Source: Pseudomonas gozinkensis
GTDB lineage: Bacteria; Pseudomonadota; Gammaproteobacteria; Pseudomonadales; Pseudomonadaceae
Length of the DNA stretch: 64,000 bases
NCBI RefSeq assembly: GCF_014863585.1
Contig: NZ_CP062253.1
Span: forward strand, 744,001-808,000
Direction of reading: 5' to 3'
Positions within the stretch are counted from its first letter, which is position 1. Every line of letters starts with the position of its first letter. The notes under the pieces are model-generated. The model did not search any database and was not told where the DNA came from. It saw nothing but the letters and a program-made list of their open reading frames with translations. The position numbers and the translations under genes were made by a program. Of this stretch, positions 55,356 to 64,000 are shown piece after piece.

Positions 55356-56573
55356 GTGACCACCACCTCCCGCAATGCCCGGCTGATCATCACGGCCCGG
55401 CTGATTTCCGATTTCGGCGCTTTCCTGAACATGGTTGCGCTGGCCACTTATGTCTATCTGCTGAGCAACAGCGCGATGAGCGTGGGGATTTTTCTCGCCA
55501 GTCGTGTGGGCGGCGGAATTTTCGCCAGCCTGATCGGCACTGCGTTTTATCGTCGGTGCAGCGGCCGTCTGCCATTGATTGCCTTCGATCTGCTGCGCGC
55601 CGCTGTGCTGGGTTTGTTGTTGATCGTCCCGGTTGGACAGCAGACGTTGTTGCTGCCGCTGATCGCGTTCGGTCTGGGCTTTGGCAATTCGATGTTCGCC
55701 ATCGGCCTCAACAGCCAGTTGCCGCGATTGATCGCGCCTTCGCAGTTGCTCAAGACCAATGCCTGGATCACGTCCGCCTCTTCCATGGCGATGGTCGGTG
55801 GCAGTCTGGTGTCCGGGTTGCTGGTCGCAGGGTTCGGCTTTGAAACGGTGTTTGCGCTGAATGCACTGACCTATCTGCTGGCGGCAGTGTTGATTGCGCC
55901 GCTGCGGTTCAGTGCACCGGAACCGGTGGCCGAACCCAGCGCTAAACAGGGTGAATGGTCGGCTTTGCTGCAAGGCCTGCGCAGCGCTCCGGTGGTGGCG
56001 GCGATGCTGGCGGTGACCATGGCCGACACCCTTGGCAGCGCTGCACACAACGTTGGTTTTCCGATCATTTCCAGACTGCTCACGCCAGACTCGGCGAGCA
56101 CCACGCTGGGCCTGATGCTCGCGGTGTGGGCCGCCGGCAAACTGCTCGGCGCGCGGATCGCCAGTCGCCTCAACGGCTCGGAAAACATCCATCTGGAGCG
56201 CCGCTATTTCGGTGGCGTGCTGCTGATGTCCTGCGGATTCATCCTGATGTTCCAGCAGCACAGCGTCGTCGGGCTGTTGCTGTTTTCGCTGCCGGCCGGA
56301 CTGGGCGACGGGTTCTCGGAAGTCGGCCTGATGTCACGGCTGCAACGGGAACCGGAGCCCCTGCGCCTGCCCATCTTCAGCTTTCTGACGCTGTTGCAGA
56401 TGACCGGGTTCGGCGTCGGCATGCTGATCGCCGCGCCGTTCTATGAGTGGTGGACGCCGGGTGCCGTGGTGCTGCTGTTCCACGGCATTCCCCTCGCCAC
56501 TGTGCTGTCGATGAAAACTCTGCTGCTCAGGCGCGAGCGGGTTGCGCGCAGCAGCCCGACGCCAGCTCCTTGA
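55356..56573 (+). CDS. MFS transporter
   Basis: 405 residues from GTG 55356, six bases after AAGGA; TTG 55350 is too close to that site. Twelve-helix major facilitator with LIITARLISDFGAFLNMVAL, FYRRCSGRLPLIAFDLLRAA (loop 2-3 region) and a central loop near residue 195. The second half is also regular. Resembles EntS/macrolide-type exporters, but no substrate can be assigned. The last 47 bases overlap the convergent cueR gene. Confidence 0.85.
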   Translation: MTTTSRNARLIITARLISDFGAFLNMVALATYVYLLSNSAMSVGIFLASRVGGGIFASLIGTAFYRRCSGRLPLIAFDLLRAAVLGLLLIVPVGQQTLLLPLIAFGLGFGNSMFAIGLNSQLPRLIAPSQLLKTNAWITSASSMAMVGGSLVSGLLVAGFGFETVFALNALTYLLAAVLIAPLRFSAPEPVAEPSAKQGEWSALLQGLRSAPVVAAMLAVTMADTLGSAAHNVGFPIISRLLTPDSASTTLGLMLAVWAAGKLLGARIASRLNGSENIHLERRYFGGVLLMSCGFILMFQQHSVVGLLLFSLPAGLGDGFSEVGLMSRLQREPEPLRLPIFSFLTLLQMTGFGVGMLIAAPFYEWWTPGAVVLLFHGIPLATVLSMKTLLLRRERVARSSPTPAP

Positions 56574-56940
56574 GGATCGGGCAGTCCGGGCGATGGTCGC
56601 CGTGGCAGTGCTCGACCAGATCCTGCAGGGTATCGCGCAGTTCGCCGAGTTCGCGGATCTTCTGATTCAGCTCGTCGATGTGCTGGCGCGCAAGGGCCTT
56701 CACGTCGGCGCTGGCGCGCTGGCGGTCCTGCCAGAGGGTCAGCAGCTTGCCGACTTCCTCCAGCGAAAAGCCCAGGTCCCGCGAACGCTTGATGAATGCC
56801 AGCGTGTGCAGGTCATCGTCGCCGTAGACGCGATAGCCGCTGTCGGTGCGATGGGCAGCCTTGAGCAGACCGATCGACTCGTAGTACCGGATCATCTTCG
56901 CGCTCAGGCCACTGTGGCGGGCCGCTTGGCCGATGTTCAT
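56527..56940 (-). CDS. cueR: Copper-responsive MerR-family regulator CueR
   Basis: 137 residues. MerR-type N-terminal HTH ([20 protein letters not shown]), dimerisation helix, and the metal loop [10 protein letters not shown] with C112 and C120, the Cu(I) ligand positions of CueR. It activates copA and copZ by distorting 19-bp-spaced promoters, such as those at 59360-59390 and 60052-60082. The copA stop overlaps its start (ATGA), so cueR is translated with copA. Its 3' end overlaps the MFS gene. Confidence 0.95.
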   Translation of the reverse strand: MNIGQAARHSGLSAKMIRYYESIGLLKAAHRTDSGYRVYGDDDLHTLAFIKRSRDLGFSLEEVGKLLTLWQDRQRASADVKALARQHIDELNQKIRELGELRDTLQDLVEHCHGDHRPDCPILKELASGCCAQPARA

Positions 56941-59330
56941 CGGTTGTCCTCCAGATCCTCGGGTTTCCAGGTTTTCAACAGTAGCGCATTGCTCACCACG
57001 CTGACGCTCGACAGCGCCATCGCCGCGCCGGCCAGTACCGGATTGAGGAAGCCGAACGCCGCCAGCGGAATACCGATCAGGTTGTAGACGAAGGCCCAGA
57101 ACAGGTTCTGGCGGATCTTCGCGTAGGTCTTGCGGCTGATCTCCAGTGCGGCCGGCACCAGCCGTGGGTCGCCGCGCATCAGGGTGATGCCGGCGGCGTG
57201 CATGGCCACGTCGGTGCCACCGCCCATGGCGATGCCGATGTCCGCGGCGGCCAGCGCCGGGGCGTCGTTGATGCCGTCGCCGACCATGGCCACGACCCCG
57301 GTTTTCTTCAGCTCGGCGACGGTGGCGGCTTTCTCTGCCGGCAGCACTTCGGCATGGACGTTTTCGATGCCCAGCGCTTCGGCGACCACCCGGGCGCTGC
57401 CGCGGTTGTCGCCGGTCAGCAGGTGGCTGTGGATGTGCTGCGCCGCCAGTTGTTGCACCGCGTGCAGCGCGCCGGGCTTGAGGGTGTCGCCGAAGGCGAA
57501 CAGGCCAAGTACGCGGGGCTCCGGACTTTGCTCGATCAACCACGACAGCGTGCGGCCTTCGGTTTCCCAGGCCTTGGCGGATTCGCTCAGTTTTCCGGCG
57601 TTCAGACCGCTTTCTTCCAGCAAGCGCCGGTTGCCCAGCGCCAGGCGCCGGCCGTCGAGGCTGCCGGCGATACCACGGCCGGTCAGGGACTGGCTGTCGC
57701 TGACATCCGGTACGTTCAGATTGCGCTCGGCACAGGCATCCAGCACCGCTTTGGCCAGCGGATGTTCGCTGCCGCGCTGCAGCGCGCCGGCCGCAGTCAG
57801 CAGGGCGTTTTCGTCACCGTCGATCGCACTGAAATGGGCAATGCGCGGCGTGCCGGAGGTCAGGGTGCCGGTCTTGTCGAACACCACGGCGCTGACTTCA
57901 TGGGCACGTTCCAGTGCTTCTGCGTCCTTGATCAGAATTCCGTGGCGGGCGGCCACGCCGGTGCCAGCCATGATCGCGGTCGGTGTCGCCAGACCGAGGG
58001 CACACGGGCAGGCGATCACCAGCACTGCGACGGCATTGATCAACGCGGTTTCCAGCGGCGCGCCGTACAGCCACCAGCCGATCAGCGTGGCCAGGGCCAG
58101 CAGCAACACGGTCGGCACGAACACCTGACTGACTTTATCCACCAGTTTCTGGATCGGTGCTTTCGCGGCCTGAGCGTCCTCCACCAGACGGATGATGCGC
58201 GCCAGCACGCTTTCCGCGCCGAGCGCCGTGGTGCTCACCAGCAAACGGCCTTCACCGTTGATCGCGCCGCCGGTGACCTTGTCGCCCGGTTGTTTGGGTA
58301 CTGGCAGGCTTTCGCCGCTGATCAATGCTTCATCGGCGTGGCTCTGGCCTTCCAGCACCTCGCCGTCCACCGGGAAGCGTTCACCGGGTTTGACCAATAC
58401 CCGGTCGCCAAGGCGCAGGGTGCTGATGGCGACATCCTGTTCGCGGCCATCGATGACTTGAATCGCCCGCTCCGGGCGCAACGCTTCCAGTGCGCGGATG
58501 GCGCTGGCGGTCTGGCGTTTGGCGCGGCTCTCGAGGTATTTGCCGAGCAGCACCAGCGCGATGACCACTGCCGAGGCTTCGAAATACAGATGCGGCATGC
58601 GTCCGTCAGCAGTCGCCCATTCGTAGAGACTCAGGCCGTAACCGGCGCTGGTGCCCAGGGCCACCAGCAAGTCCATGTTGCCGGCGCCGGCGCGCACGGC
58701 TTTCCACGCCGCTACATAAAAACGTGCACCAAAGATGAATTGCACCGGGGTCGCGAGGGCGAATTGCGCCCAGGCCGGGAGCATCCAGTGAATGCCGAAC
58801 GGTTGCAGCATCATCGGCAGCACCAGCGGCAAGGCGAGGGCGATAGCGCAGATCAGCGCCCAGCGTTCATGGTTCAGACGTTGCTGGCGAGTGTCGGATT
58901 GAGGGTGTTCGAGTTCGAAGAGGCTGGCCGAATAACCGGCCTTGCTCACGGCGGCGATCAGGGTTTGCGGGTCGACCGCGCCGAGCAGCTCGAGGTGGGC
59001 GCGCTCATTGGCGAGGTTGACGCTGACACTTTTCACCCCCGCAACCTTGTTCAAGGCGCGTTCGACGCGGCCGACGCAGGAAGCGCAAGTCATGCCGTCG
59101 ATGTTTAATTCCACGGTTTGCTGCGGCACGCTGTAACCGGCGCGTTCGACCGCCTCCATCAGTGCCGGCAAGCTGTCGCCGGGGGCCTGCACCCGGGCCT
59201 GTTCGGTGGCGAGGTTGACGCTGACGGCACTGGCGCCGCTGACTTTGCTCAACGCCCGCTCGACACGACCAGCGCAACTGGCGCAGGTCATGCCGCTGAT
59301 GGGCAGATCGAACGTGATGGAATCGGACAT
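56937..59330 (-). CDS. copA: Cu(I)-exporting P1B-type ATPase CopA/CueA
   Basis: 797 residues. Two N-terminal heavy-metal domains (GMTCASC at C16/C19 and C82/C85), eight predicted helices, phosphatase TGE-type ISGES motif, CPC metal motif ([15 protein letters not shown]), phosphorylation site [13 protein letters not shown]-domain [16 protein letters not shown] and the C-terminal NALLLKTW. Exports Cu+ from the cytoplasm. Transcribed from a CueR-type promoter just upstream and coupled to cueR downstream. Confidence 0.96.
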   Translation of the reverse strand: MSDSITFDLPISGMTCASCAGRVERALSKVSGASAVSVNLATEQARVQAPGDSLPALMEAVERAGYSVPQQTVELNIDGMTCASCVGRVERALNKVAGVKSVSVNLANERAHLELLGAVDPQTLIAAVSKAGYSASLFELEHPQSDTRQQRLNHERWALICAIALALPLVLPMMLQPFGIHWMLPAWAQFALATPVQFIFGARFYVAAWKAVRAGAGNMDLLVALGTSAGYGLSLYEWATADGRMPHLYFEASAVVIALVLLGKYLESRAKRQTASAIRALEALRPERAIQVIDGREQDVAISTLRLGDRVLVKPGERFPVDGEVLEGQSHADEALISGESLPVPKQPGDKVTGGAINGEGRLLVSTTALGAESVLARIIRLVEDAQAAKAPIQKLVDKVSQVFVPTVLLLALATLIGWWLYGAPLETALINAVAVLVIACPCALGLATPTAIMAGTGVAARHGILIKDAEALERAHEVSAVVFDKTGTLTSGTPRIAHFSAIDGDENALLTAAGALQRGSEHPLAKAVLDACAERNLNVPDVSDSQSLTGRGIAGSLDGRRLALGNRRLLEESGLNAGKLSESAKAWETEGRTLSWLIEQSPEPRVLGLFAFGDTLKPGALHAVQQLAAQHIHSHLLTGDNRGSARVVAEALGIENVHAEVLPAEKAATVAELKKTGVVAMVGDGINDAPALAAADIGIAMGGGTDVAMHAAGITLMRGDPRLVPAALEISRKTYAKIRQNLFWAFVYNLIGIPLAAFGFLNPVLAGAAMALSSVSVVSNALLLKTWKPEDLEDNR

Positions 59331-59359
59331 CGGTCGTACTCCCTGTAGAAGATTTCTAC

Positions 59360-59390
59360 AGGATCAACCTTGCCATGCTGGCAAGGTCAA
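59360..59390 (-). promoter_or_regulatory. CueR-type promoter of copA
   Basis: Minus strand TTGACC (-35, 59390-59385), then a dyad CCTTGCC...GGCAAGG (59367-59387) in a 19-base spacer, then GATCCT (-10-like). This is the E. coli/Pseudomonas copA promoter layout, about 30 bases before the copA start. Confidence 0.85.
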
Positions 59391-59400
59391 GCGCCAGTTT

Positions 59401-59456
59401 CCGCAACCCGCAACCCGCAACCCGCAACCCGCAACCCGCAACCCGCAACCCGCTAC
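59401..59456 (+). repeat. Heptanucleotide tandem repeat
   Basis: Seven perfect copies of CCGCAAC followed by one variant (CCGCTAC). It lies between the copA promoter and a palindromic element. Copy number probably varies between strains. Confidence 0.9.
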
Positions 59457-59469
59457 CGCCCGCGTACCC

Positions 59470-59569
59470 GATCGTTCCCACGCTCTGCGTGGGAATGCCT
59501 CTTGTGACGCTCTGCGTCACGCTTTGGGACGCAGAGCGTCCCGGGCTGCGCCTCGACGTGGGAACGATC
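59470..59569. repeat. Palindromic intergenic element with three nested hairpins
   Basis: GATCGTTCCCACG (59470-59482) and CGTGGGAACGATC (59557-59569) are exact terminal inverted repeats. Between them lie CCCACGCTCTGCGTGGG, GTGACGCTCTGCGTCAC and GGGACGCAGAGCGTCCC, three hairpins with a shared ACGCTCTGCGT-like core. It resembles a dispersed Pseudomonas intergenic palindrome, probably a non-autonomous repeat. Confidence 0.8.
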
Positions 59570-59581
59570 AGCGAGCGGTAT

Positions 59582-59965
59582 TCAATAGCCGAGGCCGGTG
59601 GGCTTGAGGTACATGCCTTCCGCATTCATCGCGATGCGGAATTTCAGGATGTCGCCGGCATGCAGTTTGATCTCCTGCGAGCCCGGCGCCAGCATGCCCG
59701 GGTTGCAACCCGGCATTTGTCCCGGCAGCAGTTTCAGGCGCAGCGAGACATTGCCCGGCGGCAGGTTGAACGAAGTGCTTTGCTCCTGGAACAGTCGCGC
59801 CGACAGTTGATCCTGGATGTACACGCCGATTTCGCACGAGGTCGCGACTTCCAGGCGCTCGCGGGAAATGATCAGCACCCCGTAATCCTCCCCGGCGGCA
59901 TGCACCGAAGGGATCGCGGCAAAGAGGCTGAGAAAGCCAAACAGGCTGAAAGCTGACCAGCGCAT
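59582..59965 (-). CDS. Small exported protein between copA and copZ
   Basis: 127 residues from ATG 59965 (AGGAG eight bases ahead); a second ATG at 59986 is possible. Signal peptide MRWSAFSLFGFLSLFAAIPS to about VHA. The mature part is beta-rich with two cysteines (VATSCEIGVYI and MPGCNPGM), probably a disulfide. Family not recognised. It is divergent from copZ and starts near its CueR-type promoter, so copper control is possible but unproven; it lacks Met/His-rich copper motifs. Confidence 0.7.
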   Translation of the reverse strand: MRWSAFSLFGFLSLFAAIPSVHAAGEDYGVLIISRERLEVATSCEIGVYIQDQLSARLFQEQSTSFNLPPGNVSLRLKLLPGQMPGCNPGMLAPGSQEIKLHAGDILKFRIAMNAEGMYLKPTGLGY

Positions 59966-60051
59966 GGCTGAATCTCCTGAATTCATGTCATTGATGCATG
60001 CAGCTTGGCCGAGCGCGGCGCCGATTGCCAGCCCGGCAGTTTTTGCAGAAC

Positions 60052-60082
60052 TTGACCTTGCCATCGTGGCAAGCCTGAAACT
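60052..60082 (+). promoter_or_regulatory. CueR-type promoter of copZ
   Basis: TTGACC (60052-60057), dyad CCTTGCCATCGTGGCAAGCC (60056-60075) in a 19-base spacer, then GAAACT (-10-like). It is the mirror arrangement of the copA promoter. copZ starts about 30 bases downstream. Confidence 0.85.
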
Positions 60083-60112
60083 GCGGGCAACCTCACTCAA
60101 AGGAGTCACTCC

Positions 60113-60310
60113 ATGCAAGTGTTCACTGTAGAAGGCATGTCCTGCGGTCACTGTGTCAAAGCCGTCACCCAGGCGGTGCAGAGCAAGGATCCGGCCGCCA
60201 GTGTGCGGGTCGATCTGGCGGCGAAGGAAGTCGGGGTCGAAAGTGCGCTGAGTGCCGAGCAGGTCATCGAAGCGATCAGCGAAGAAGGTTATGCGATCAA
60301 ACTCGCCTGA
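60113..60310 (+). CDS. copZ: Copper chaperone CopZ
   Basis: 65-residue heavy-metal-associated domain with GMSCGHCVKAV (C11, C14). Ferredoxin-like fold delivering Cu+ to CopA. AAAGGAGTC gives a good ribosome site. Downstream of a CueR-type promoter and divergent from the small exported gene. Confidence 0.95.
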   Translation: MQVFTVEGMSCGHCVKAVTQAVQSKDPAASVRVDLAAKEVGVESALSAEQVIEAISEEGYAIKLA

Positions 60311-60427
60311 TCTTTTTAATAGTTAGCGAGCTACCGGAATGTTCAAGGCGTCCTGGCGCGGCTAGACTGTCGGGCTGCACTCTCCACCAAAGTGCCCACC
60401 CAACTGCCTGCCAGACCTGGACGCCTG

Positions 60428-61630
60428 ATGAACTTCCGTACCCTTCTGATTCTCGGTGCCCTGACCGCTTTCGGTCCGTTGGCGATCGACTTCTATCTAC
60501 CCGCGTTTCCCACCATGGCGCTGGCATTCGGCACCGACGAGAAACACGTCCAGCTGACGCTGTCGGCTTACTTCTTCGGCCTGTCCATCGGCCAGCTGGC
60601 TTACGGGCCGGTGGCGGATCGCTTCGGCCGGCGGATTCCGCTGCTCATTGGCCTGACGCTGTTCACGCTGGCGTCAGTGGCCTGCGCCTATGCGCCGAAT
60701 CTGCAATGGCTGATCGGCGCGCGGCTCGTGCAGGCGCTGGGCGGTTGTGCGGGGATGGTGATTGCCCGGGCGGTGGTCAGTGACAAGTGCGACGCGGTGG
60801 GTTCGGCGAAAGTCTTCTCACAGTTGATGCTGGTGATGGGGCTGGCGCCGATTCTGGCGCCGATGCTCGGCGGACTGCTGGTGAACACGTCGGGATGGCA
60901 GTCGATCTTCCTGGTGCTGACCGGGTTCAGTGCCTTGGCAGGGCTGGCGGTGGCTCTCGGTCTGCCGGAAAGTCTGCCGGCGCATGTTCCGCGTCAGCCG
61001 TTGTCCGGTGCATTGCGTCAGTACGGTCGGTTGCTGGCCGATCCGGTCTACATGGGCCATGCCCTGACCGGCGGCATCGCCATCGCCGGGATGTTTGCCT
61101 ACATCGCCGGTTCCCCGTTCATTTTCATCAAGTTATATGGCGTACCGGCCGAGCATTTCGGCTGGCTGTTCGGCACCAACGCGGCCGGGTTCATTCTGGT
61201 GGCACAGGTCAATGCGCGACTGTTGGCCAAGCGTGGTCCGGCCTTCCTGCTGTCGCGGGCGGTCTGGGTCTACCTGGGCGCCGGGCTGACGCTGCTCGCG
61301 GTCAGTGCCTTGCACACCGAGGCCCTGTGGCCACTGCTGATTCCGTTGTTCATCTGCGTGGCCAGCCTTGGCTGCATCAGCCCCAATGCGGCGGCGTGTG
61401 CGATGAACGGGCAGGGCGGTCGCGCCGGCAGTGCTTCAGCGTTGCTCGGCAGCATGCAATTCAGCGTCGCCGCCGGGGCTTCGGCGCTGGTGGGGATCCT
61501 GCACGATGGCACCGCCGTGCCGATGGCGATTGTCATCAGCCTGTGTGGTTTGCTGGTGGTGTGCGCAGCAATGCTCACCCGGCGCATGCAGAATGCCCGG
61601 GCGCTCGCAAAGGCGCAGGCTGAAATCTAA
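60428..61630 (+). CDS. Bcr/CflA-family drug efflux MFS transporter
   Basis: 400 residues from ATG 60428. Twelve helices; FGPLAIDFYLPAFPTMALAF (helix 1), VADRFGRRIPLLIGLTLF (loop 2-3 motif A) and ARAVVSDKCD motif are typical of Bcr/CflA exporters. A hydrophilic segment near residue 195-205 marks the central loop. Probably drug or sulfonamide/bicyclomycin-type export; the substrate is not certain. No obvious link to the copper genes. Confidence 0.9.
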   Translation: MNFRTLLILGALTAFGPLAIDFYLPAFPTMALAFGTDEKHVQLTLSAYFFGLSIGQLAYGPVADRFGRRIPLLIGLTLFTLASVACAYAPNLQWLIGARLVQALGGCAGMVIARAVVSDKCDAVGSAKVFSQLMLVMGLAPILAPMLGGLLVNTSGWQSIFLVLTGFSALAGLAVALGLPESLPAHVPRQPLSGALRQYGRLLADPVYMGHALTGGIAIAGMFAYIAGSPFIFIKLYGVPAEHFGWLFGTNAAGFILVAQVNARLLAKRGPAFLLSRAVWVYLGAGLTLLAVSALHTEALWPLLIPLFICVASLGCISPNAAACAMNGQGGRAGSASALLGSMQFSVAAGASALVGILHDGTAVPMAIVISLCGLLVVCAAMLTRRMQNARALAKAQAEI

Positions 61631-61641
61631 AGAAGAAAGCC

Positions 61642-61815
61642 TCAGCCGACAGCGCGTTGCTGGCCAAGGTCGGGAATCTGGTGGGGCGCGTAGATACGCG
61701 CTTCGAGGGTGCGGGTGAAGGCGCGAGCTTCGGCCTCACTGCGGAAGGTCACGGCGTGCTGGTCGAGACGAACTTGCCACTGGGACTTTGCCACTTCTTT
61801 TATCAGGATCTTCAT
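61642..61815 (-). CDS. 57-residue small protein, unknown function
   Basis: MKILIKEVAKSQWQVRLDQH followed by RSEAEARAFTRTLEARIYA, from ATG 61815 with GGGAGGT five bases ahead. Soluble, mixed charge, no motif recognised; it reads like a one-sheet, one-helix fold. It lies between the Bcr/CflA gene and the quinone oxidoreductase gene. Good codon use and ribosome site support it as real. Confidence 0.75.
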   Translation of the reverse strand: MKILIKEVAKSQWQVRLDQHAVTFRSEAEARAFTRTLEARIYAPHQIPDLGQQRAVG

Positions 61816-61981
61816 TGCTGACCTCCCGTACGTAAAAGATTGCATCGCAGAGGTTTCGATTGTAGTCCTGAATACGATCGCAATTGTGACAAGGGTCAAG
61901 CATCTGACTGACGGCAAAAAAACACCGCAGCCCCCGAGCCAGCCACACCGGAGGCTGGAGAAGGCTGCGGTCTCGCGAGTT

Positions 61982-62995
61982 TTAGAAACCTTCTAAAACA
62001 ATTTTCCCCTTGGCCTTGCCGCTTTCCAGCAATTCATGGGCACGGCGCAGGTTGCTCGCGTTGATTGTGCCGAAGTGCTCGCCGACCGTGGTTTTCAACG
62101 TCCCGCTGTCGATCAGCCCGGCCACCCGGTTGAGCAGTTTGTGCTGCTCGATCATGTCCGCGGTTTCGAACAGCGAGCGGGTGTACATGAACTCCCAGTG
62201 CAGCGACAGGCTCTTGCGCTTGAGCTTGGTCACGTCCAGCGCTTTCGGATCGTCGATCAACGCCAGCTTGCCTTGCGGCGCCAGAGCCTCGACCAGTTGG
62301 TCCAGATGCTGATCGGTCTGAGTCAGGCTGGCAACGTGGGTCACCTGGGCGACACCGGCGCGTTTCAGTTCTTCGCTCAACGGTTGGCTGTGATCAATCA
62401 CAAGGTCAGCGCCCAGCTCGGTCACCCAGTCGCGGGTCTCCGGGCGGGAGGCGGTGCCGATCACCTTGAGGCCGGTCAACTGGCTGGCGAGTTGGGTCAA
62501 GATCGAACCGACGCCGCCGGCCGCGCCGACGATCAGCAGGCTCTGACCTTCATCAGTATTGCCTTCGCGAATCTGCAGACGTTCGAACAACAGTTCCCAA
62601 GCCGTAATGGCGGTCAGCGGCAGGGCGGCGGCTTCGGCGAAACCGAGGGTTTTCGGCATGTGGCCGACGATGCGCTCATCCACCACGTGCAGTTCGCTGT
62701 TGCCACCGGCCCGGGCGATGGAGCCGGCGTAGAACACCTTGTCGCCGGCCTTGAAGAGCGTCACTTCACTGCCGACCGACTTGACCACACCGGCCACGTC
62801 CCAGCCCAGCACTTTCGCGGCGCCGCCTTCCGGCGCGACGTTCTGGCGAACCTTGGTGTCGACCGGGTTGACCGAAATCGCTTTGACTTCCACCAGAAGG
62901 TCGCGAGGGCCGGCCACCGGTTCCGGCAGTTCGATGTCTTGCAGGGATTTTTCGTCGTTGATCGGGAGCGAGGCGTAATAGGCGATGGCTTTCAT
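61982..62995 (-). CDS. Zinc-type alcohol dehydrogenase-like / quinone oxidoreductase (MDR)
   Basis: 337-residue medium-chain dehydrogenase/reductase of the YogA/zeta-crystallin group. GroES-like N-terminal part (ISVNPVDTKVRQNVAP, GWDVAGVVKSVGSEV) and NADPH-binding LLIVGAAGGVGSILTQLASQ (about 155-174). It lacks the catalytic zinc ligands, suggesting NADPH:quinone or enal reductase activity. It starts 31 bases upstream of an ABM monooxygenase on the same side... the two minus genes 63027-63320 and this one are adjacent and probably cotranscribed. Confidence 0.9.
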   Translation of the reverse strand: MKAIAYYASLPINDEKSLQDIELPEPVAGPRDLLVEVKAISVNPVDTKVRQNVAPEGGAAKVLGWDVAGVVKSVGSEVTLFKAGDKVFYAGSIARAGGNSELHVVDERIVGHMPKTLGFAEAAALPLTAITAWELLFERLQIREGNTDEGQSLLIVGAAGGVGSILTQLASQLTGLKVIGTASRPETRDWVTELGADLVIDHSQPLSEELKRAGVAQVTHVASLTQTDQHLDQLVEALAPQGKLALIDDPKALDVTKLKRKSLSLHWEFMYTRSLFETADMIEQHKLLNRVAGLIDSGTLKTTVGEHFGTINASNLRRAHELLESGKAKGKIVLEGF

Positions 62996-63026
62996 GGAGA
63001 ACTCCGAAAGTGAATAGAGGAAGGCT

Positions 63027-63320
63027 TCAGGCGATGACGCGCAGGCGCTTGAGTTCGAAGTGTTCGAGGAACGACTCGGCCTGGCTGCGGAAATGCTGGA
63101 TATGGGCGCTGGCATCGTGGGCTTGCAGGGCTTCGTCGCTGGCCCACTGTTCGATCATGTAGAAGGCCAGCGGATTGGCCAGATCCTGGTGCAGTTCGTA
63201 CTGTCCGCAACCCGCTTCCGCGCGGGTCGGTTCGATCAGGGCGCGCAGGTGCTGTTCAAGGACGTCCTGCTGACCAGGTCGGGCAATCAGGGTGGCGATG
63301 GCGGTGAAAGGCTGGGACAT
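63027..63320 (-). CDS. Antibiotic biosynthesis monooxygenase (ABM) family protein
   Basis: 97 residues with the ABM ferredoxin-like fold: LIARPGQQDVLEQHLRALIE, AEAGCGQYELHQDLANPLAF and YMIEQWASDEALQAHDASAH. Often annotated as putative quinol monooxygenase (YgiN-like). Its stop is about 30 bases before the start of the quinone-oxidoreductase gene, so a shared transcript is likely. Both are divergent from a LysR regulator, the usual layout for a regulated redox pair. Confidence 0.88.
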   Translation of the reverse strand: MSQPFTAIATLIARPGQQDVLEQHLRALIEPTRAEAGCGQYELHQDLANPLAFYMIEQWASDEALQAHDASAHIQHFRSQAESFLEHFELKRLRVIA

Positions 63321-63437
63321 GTTCGACTCCGGGACGGGATGAATTCGATGGATGGCATGATTGGCTATTTCTGCCGGAGATAAAACCGGCTAAAAGAGCA
63401 GTCTCTTTCAATGTTTTTTTGATAATCGAGGCTATCA

Positions 63438-64000
63438 ATGCTGCGTTTCGATGACTTGCAGTTGTTTGTCCGGGCGGCGGATCTGGGCAGCCTGTCGGCG
63501 GCGGCGCGAGTGATGGACCTGTCCGCCGCCGTGGCCAGTGCTGCGCTCAAGCGGATCGAGCAACAACTGGGGGCGCGGCTGTTGGCGCGCTCCACCCGCA
63601 GCCTGCGGCTGACGGCCGAAGGTGAAGGTTTTCTCGAATACGCCCGGGCTGCGTTGAGCAACCTGGAGGAGGGCCGTCGTCTGCTGGCCAGCGGACAGGA
63701 TCAGGTCAGCGGGATATTGCAGCTGTCGGCCCCCTCGGATTTCGGTCGCAACTTGCTGTTGCCCTGGCTCGACGACTTTCAGCGCGAACACCCGAAGCTG
63801 ACGGTGCGCCTGCTGCTGGGCGACCGCATCGCCGATCTGTTTCGCCAGCCAGTGGACATCGCGTTGCGCTACGGCGAGCCGGAAGATTCCAGTCTGGTGG
63901 CGTTGCCGATTGCCCCGCACAACCGACGGGTGTTGTGCGCATCGCCTGCCTACCTGGCGCGACAGGGTGAGCCGCTGAGTCTGGAACAGCTCGCGCAGCA
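63438..64000 (+). CDS. LysR-family transcriptional regulator (5' part)
   Basis: Begins MLRFDDLQLFVRAADLGSLS with the LysR winged HTH (AAARVMDLSAAVASAALKRI, RLLARSTRSLRLTAEGEGFL) and the start of the effector domain (LSAPSDFGRNLLLPWLDDFQ). Runs off the right edge after about 187 residues. Divergent from the ABM/quinone-oxidoreductase genes, so it probably controls them (inference from layout). Confidence 0.93.
   Translation, partial: MLRFDDLQLFVRAADLGSLSAAARVMDLSAAVASAALKRIEQQLGARLLARSTRSLRLTAEGEGFLEYARAALSNLEEGRRLLASGQDQVSGILQLSAPSDFGRNLLLPWLDDFQREHPKLTVRLLLGDRIADLFRQPVDIALRYGEPEDSSLVALPIAPHNRRVLCASPAYLARQGEPLSLEQLAQ

Noticed and set aside
57198..59108. 636-codon plus-strand open frame antisense to copA
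   Set aside because: copA motifs are unambiguous on the minus strand; the antisense frame shows no domain.
59401..59456. Possible CRISPR or short regularly spaced array
   Set aside because: The unit is seven bases repeated without spacers; it is a simple tandem repeat.

Overview
The window is a chromosomal stretch of a Pseudomonas of the fluorescens group. The evidence is the gene order purD-purH-fis-dusB-(zinc-ribbon protein)-prmA-accC-accB-aroQ-dsbD-chemoreceptor-gcbA-DUF2333-NUDIX-Sui1-speA, which matches the PA4855 to PA4839 order of P. aeruginosa as I remember it, together with high GC content and fluorescens-type REP pairs (REPINs). No rRNA, tRNA, CRISPR array, insertion sequence or prophage was seen.

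Left part (1-14053, all minus strand): purine synthesis (purD partial, purH), fis with dusB, PrmA, the aroQ-accB-accC unit, DsbD, a chemoreceptor in the ctpL position and the diguanylate cyclase GcbA. At 14379-17207 the core is interrupted by a small plus-strand type VI secretion (T6SS) satellite: a DUF2515-like protein, a one-helix membrane protein, Hcp, and a small protein with a C-terminal beta domain. A hairpin whose loop carries an RsmA/CsrA-type core precedes it. The core resumes with DUF2333, NUDIX, Sui1 and speA, followed by a second T6SS satellite (short VgrG plus DUF4123 adaptor) next to a lipoprotein hydrolase.

Middle (24924-29038): MATE transporter, small membrane protein, MazG-like enzyme, CmoM and two DUF4136 lipoproteins.

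29188-44356 is a complete Flp/Tad pilus locus: tadG, pprA, tadF, fppA, pprB, an extra single-domain response regulator, flp, and rcpC-rcpA-tadZ-tadA-tadB-tadC-tadD-DUF3613. Compared with P. aeruginosa, tadG has moved to the far end beside pprA. Immediately beyond lie a TpsB-type outer-membrane transporter without a visible TpsA partner and a 565-residue Gly/Val/Asn-repeat lipoprotein. Together these look like a surface-attachment region under PprA/PprB control (inference).

Right part (48200-64000): a MaoC dehydratase / long FabG pair divergent from a thiolase, a dCache chemoreceptor, a RIO-type kinase, an MFS transporter, a copper regulon (cueR-copA, a small exported protein, copZ, two CueR-type promoters), a Bcr/CflA transporter, a 57-residue conserved-looking protein, a quinone-oxidoreductase-like MDR enzyme, an ABM monooxygenase, and the start of a LysR regulator.

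The least explained elements are the two T6SS satellites, the TpsB/repeat-lipoprotein pair beside the Tad locus, and a TAGTC-N9-TAGTC motif shared by two Tad regulatory regions.
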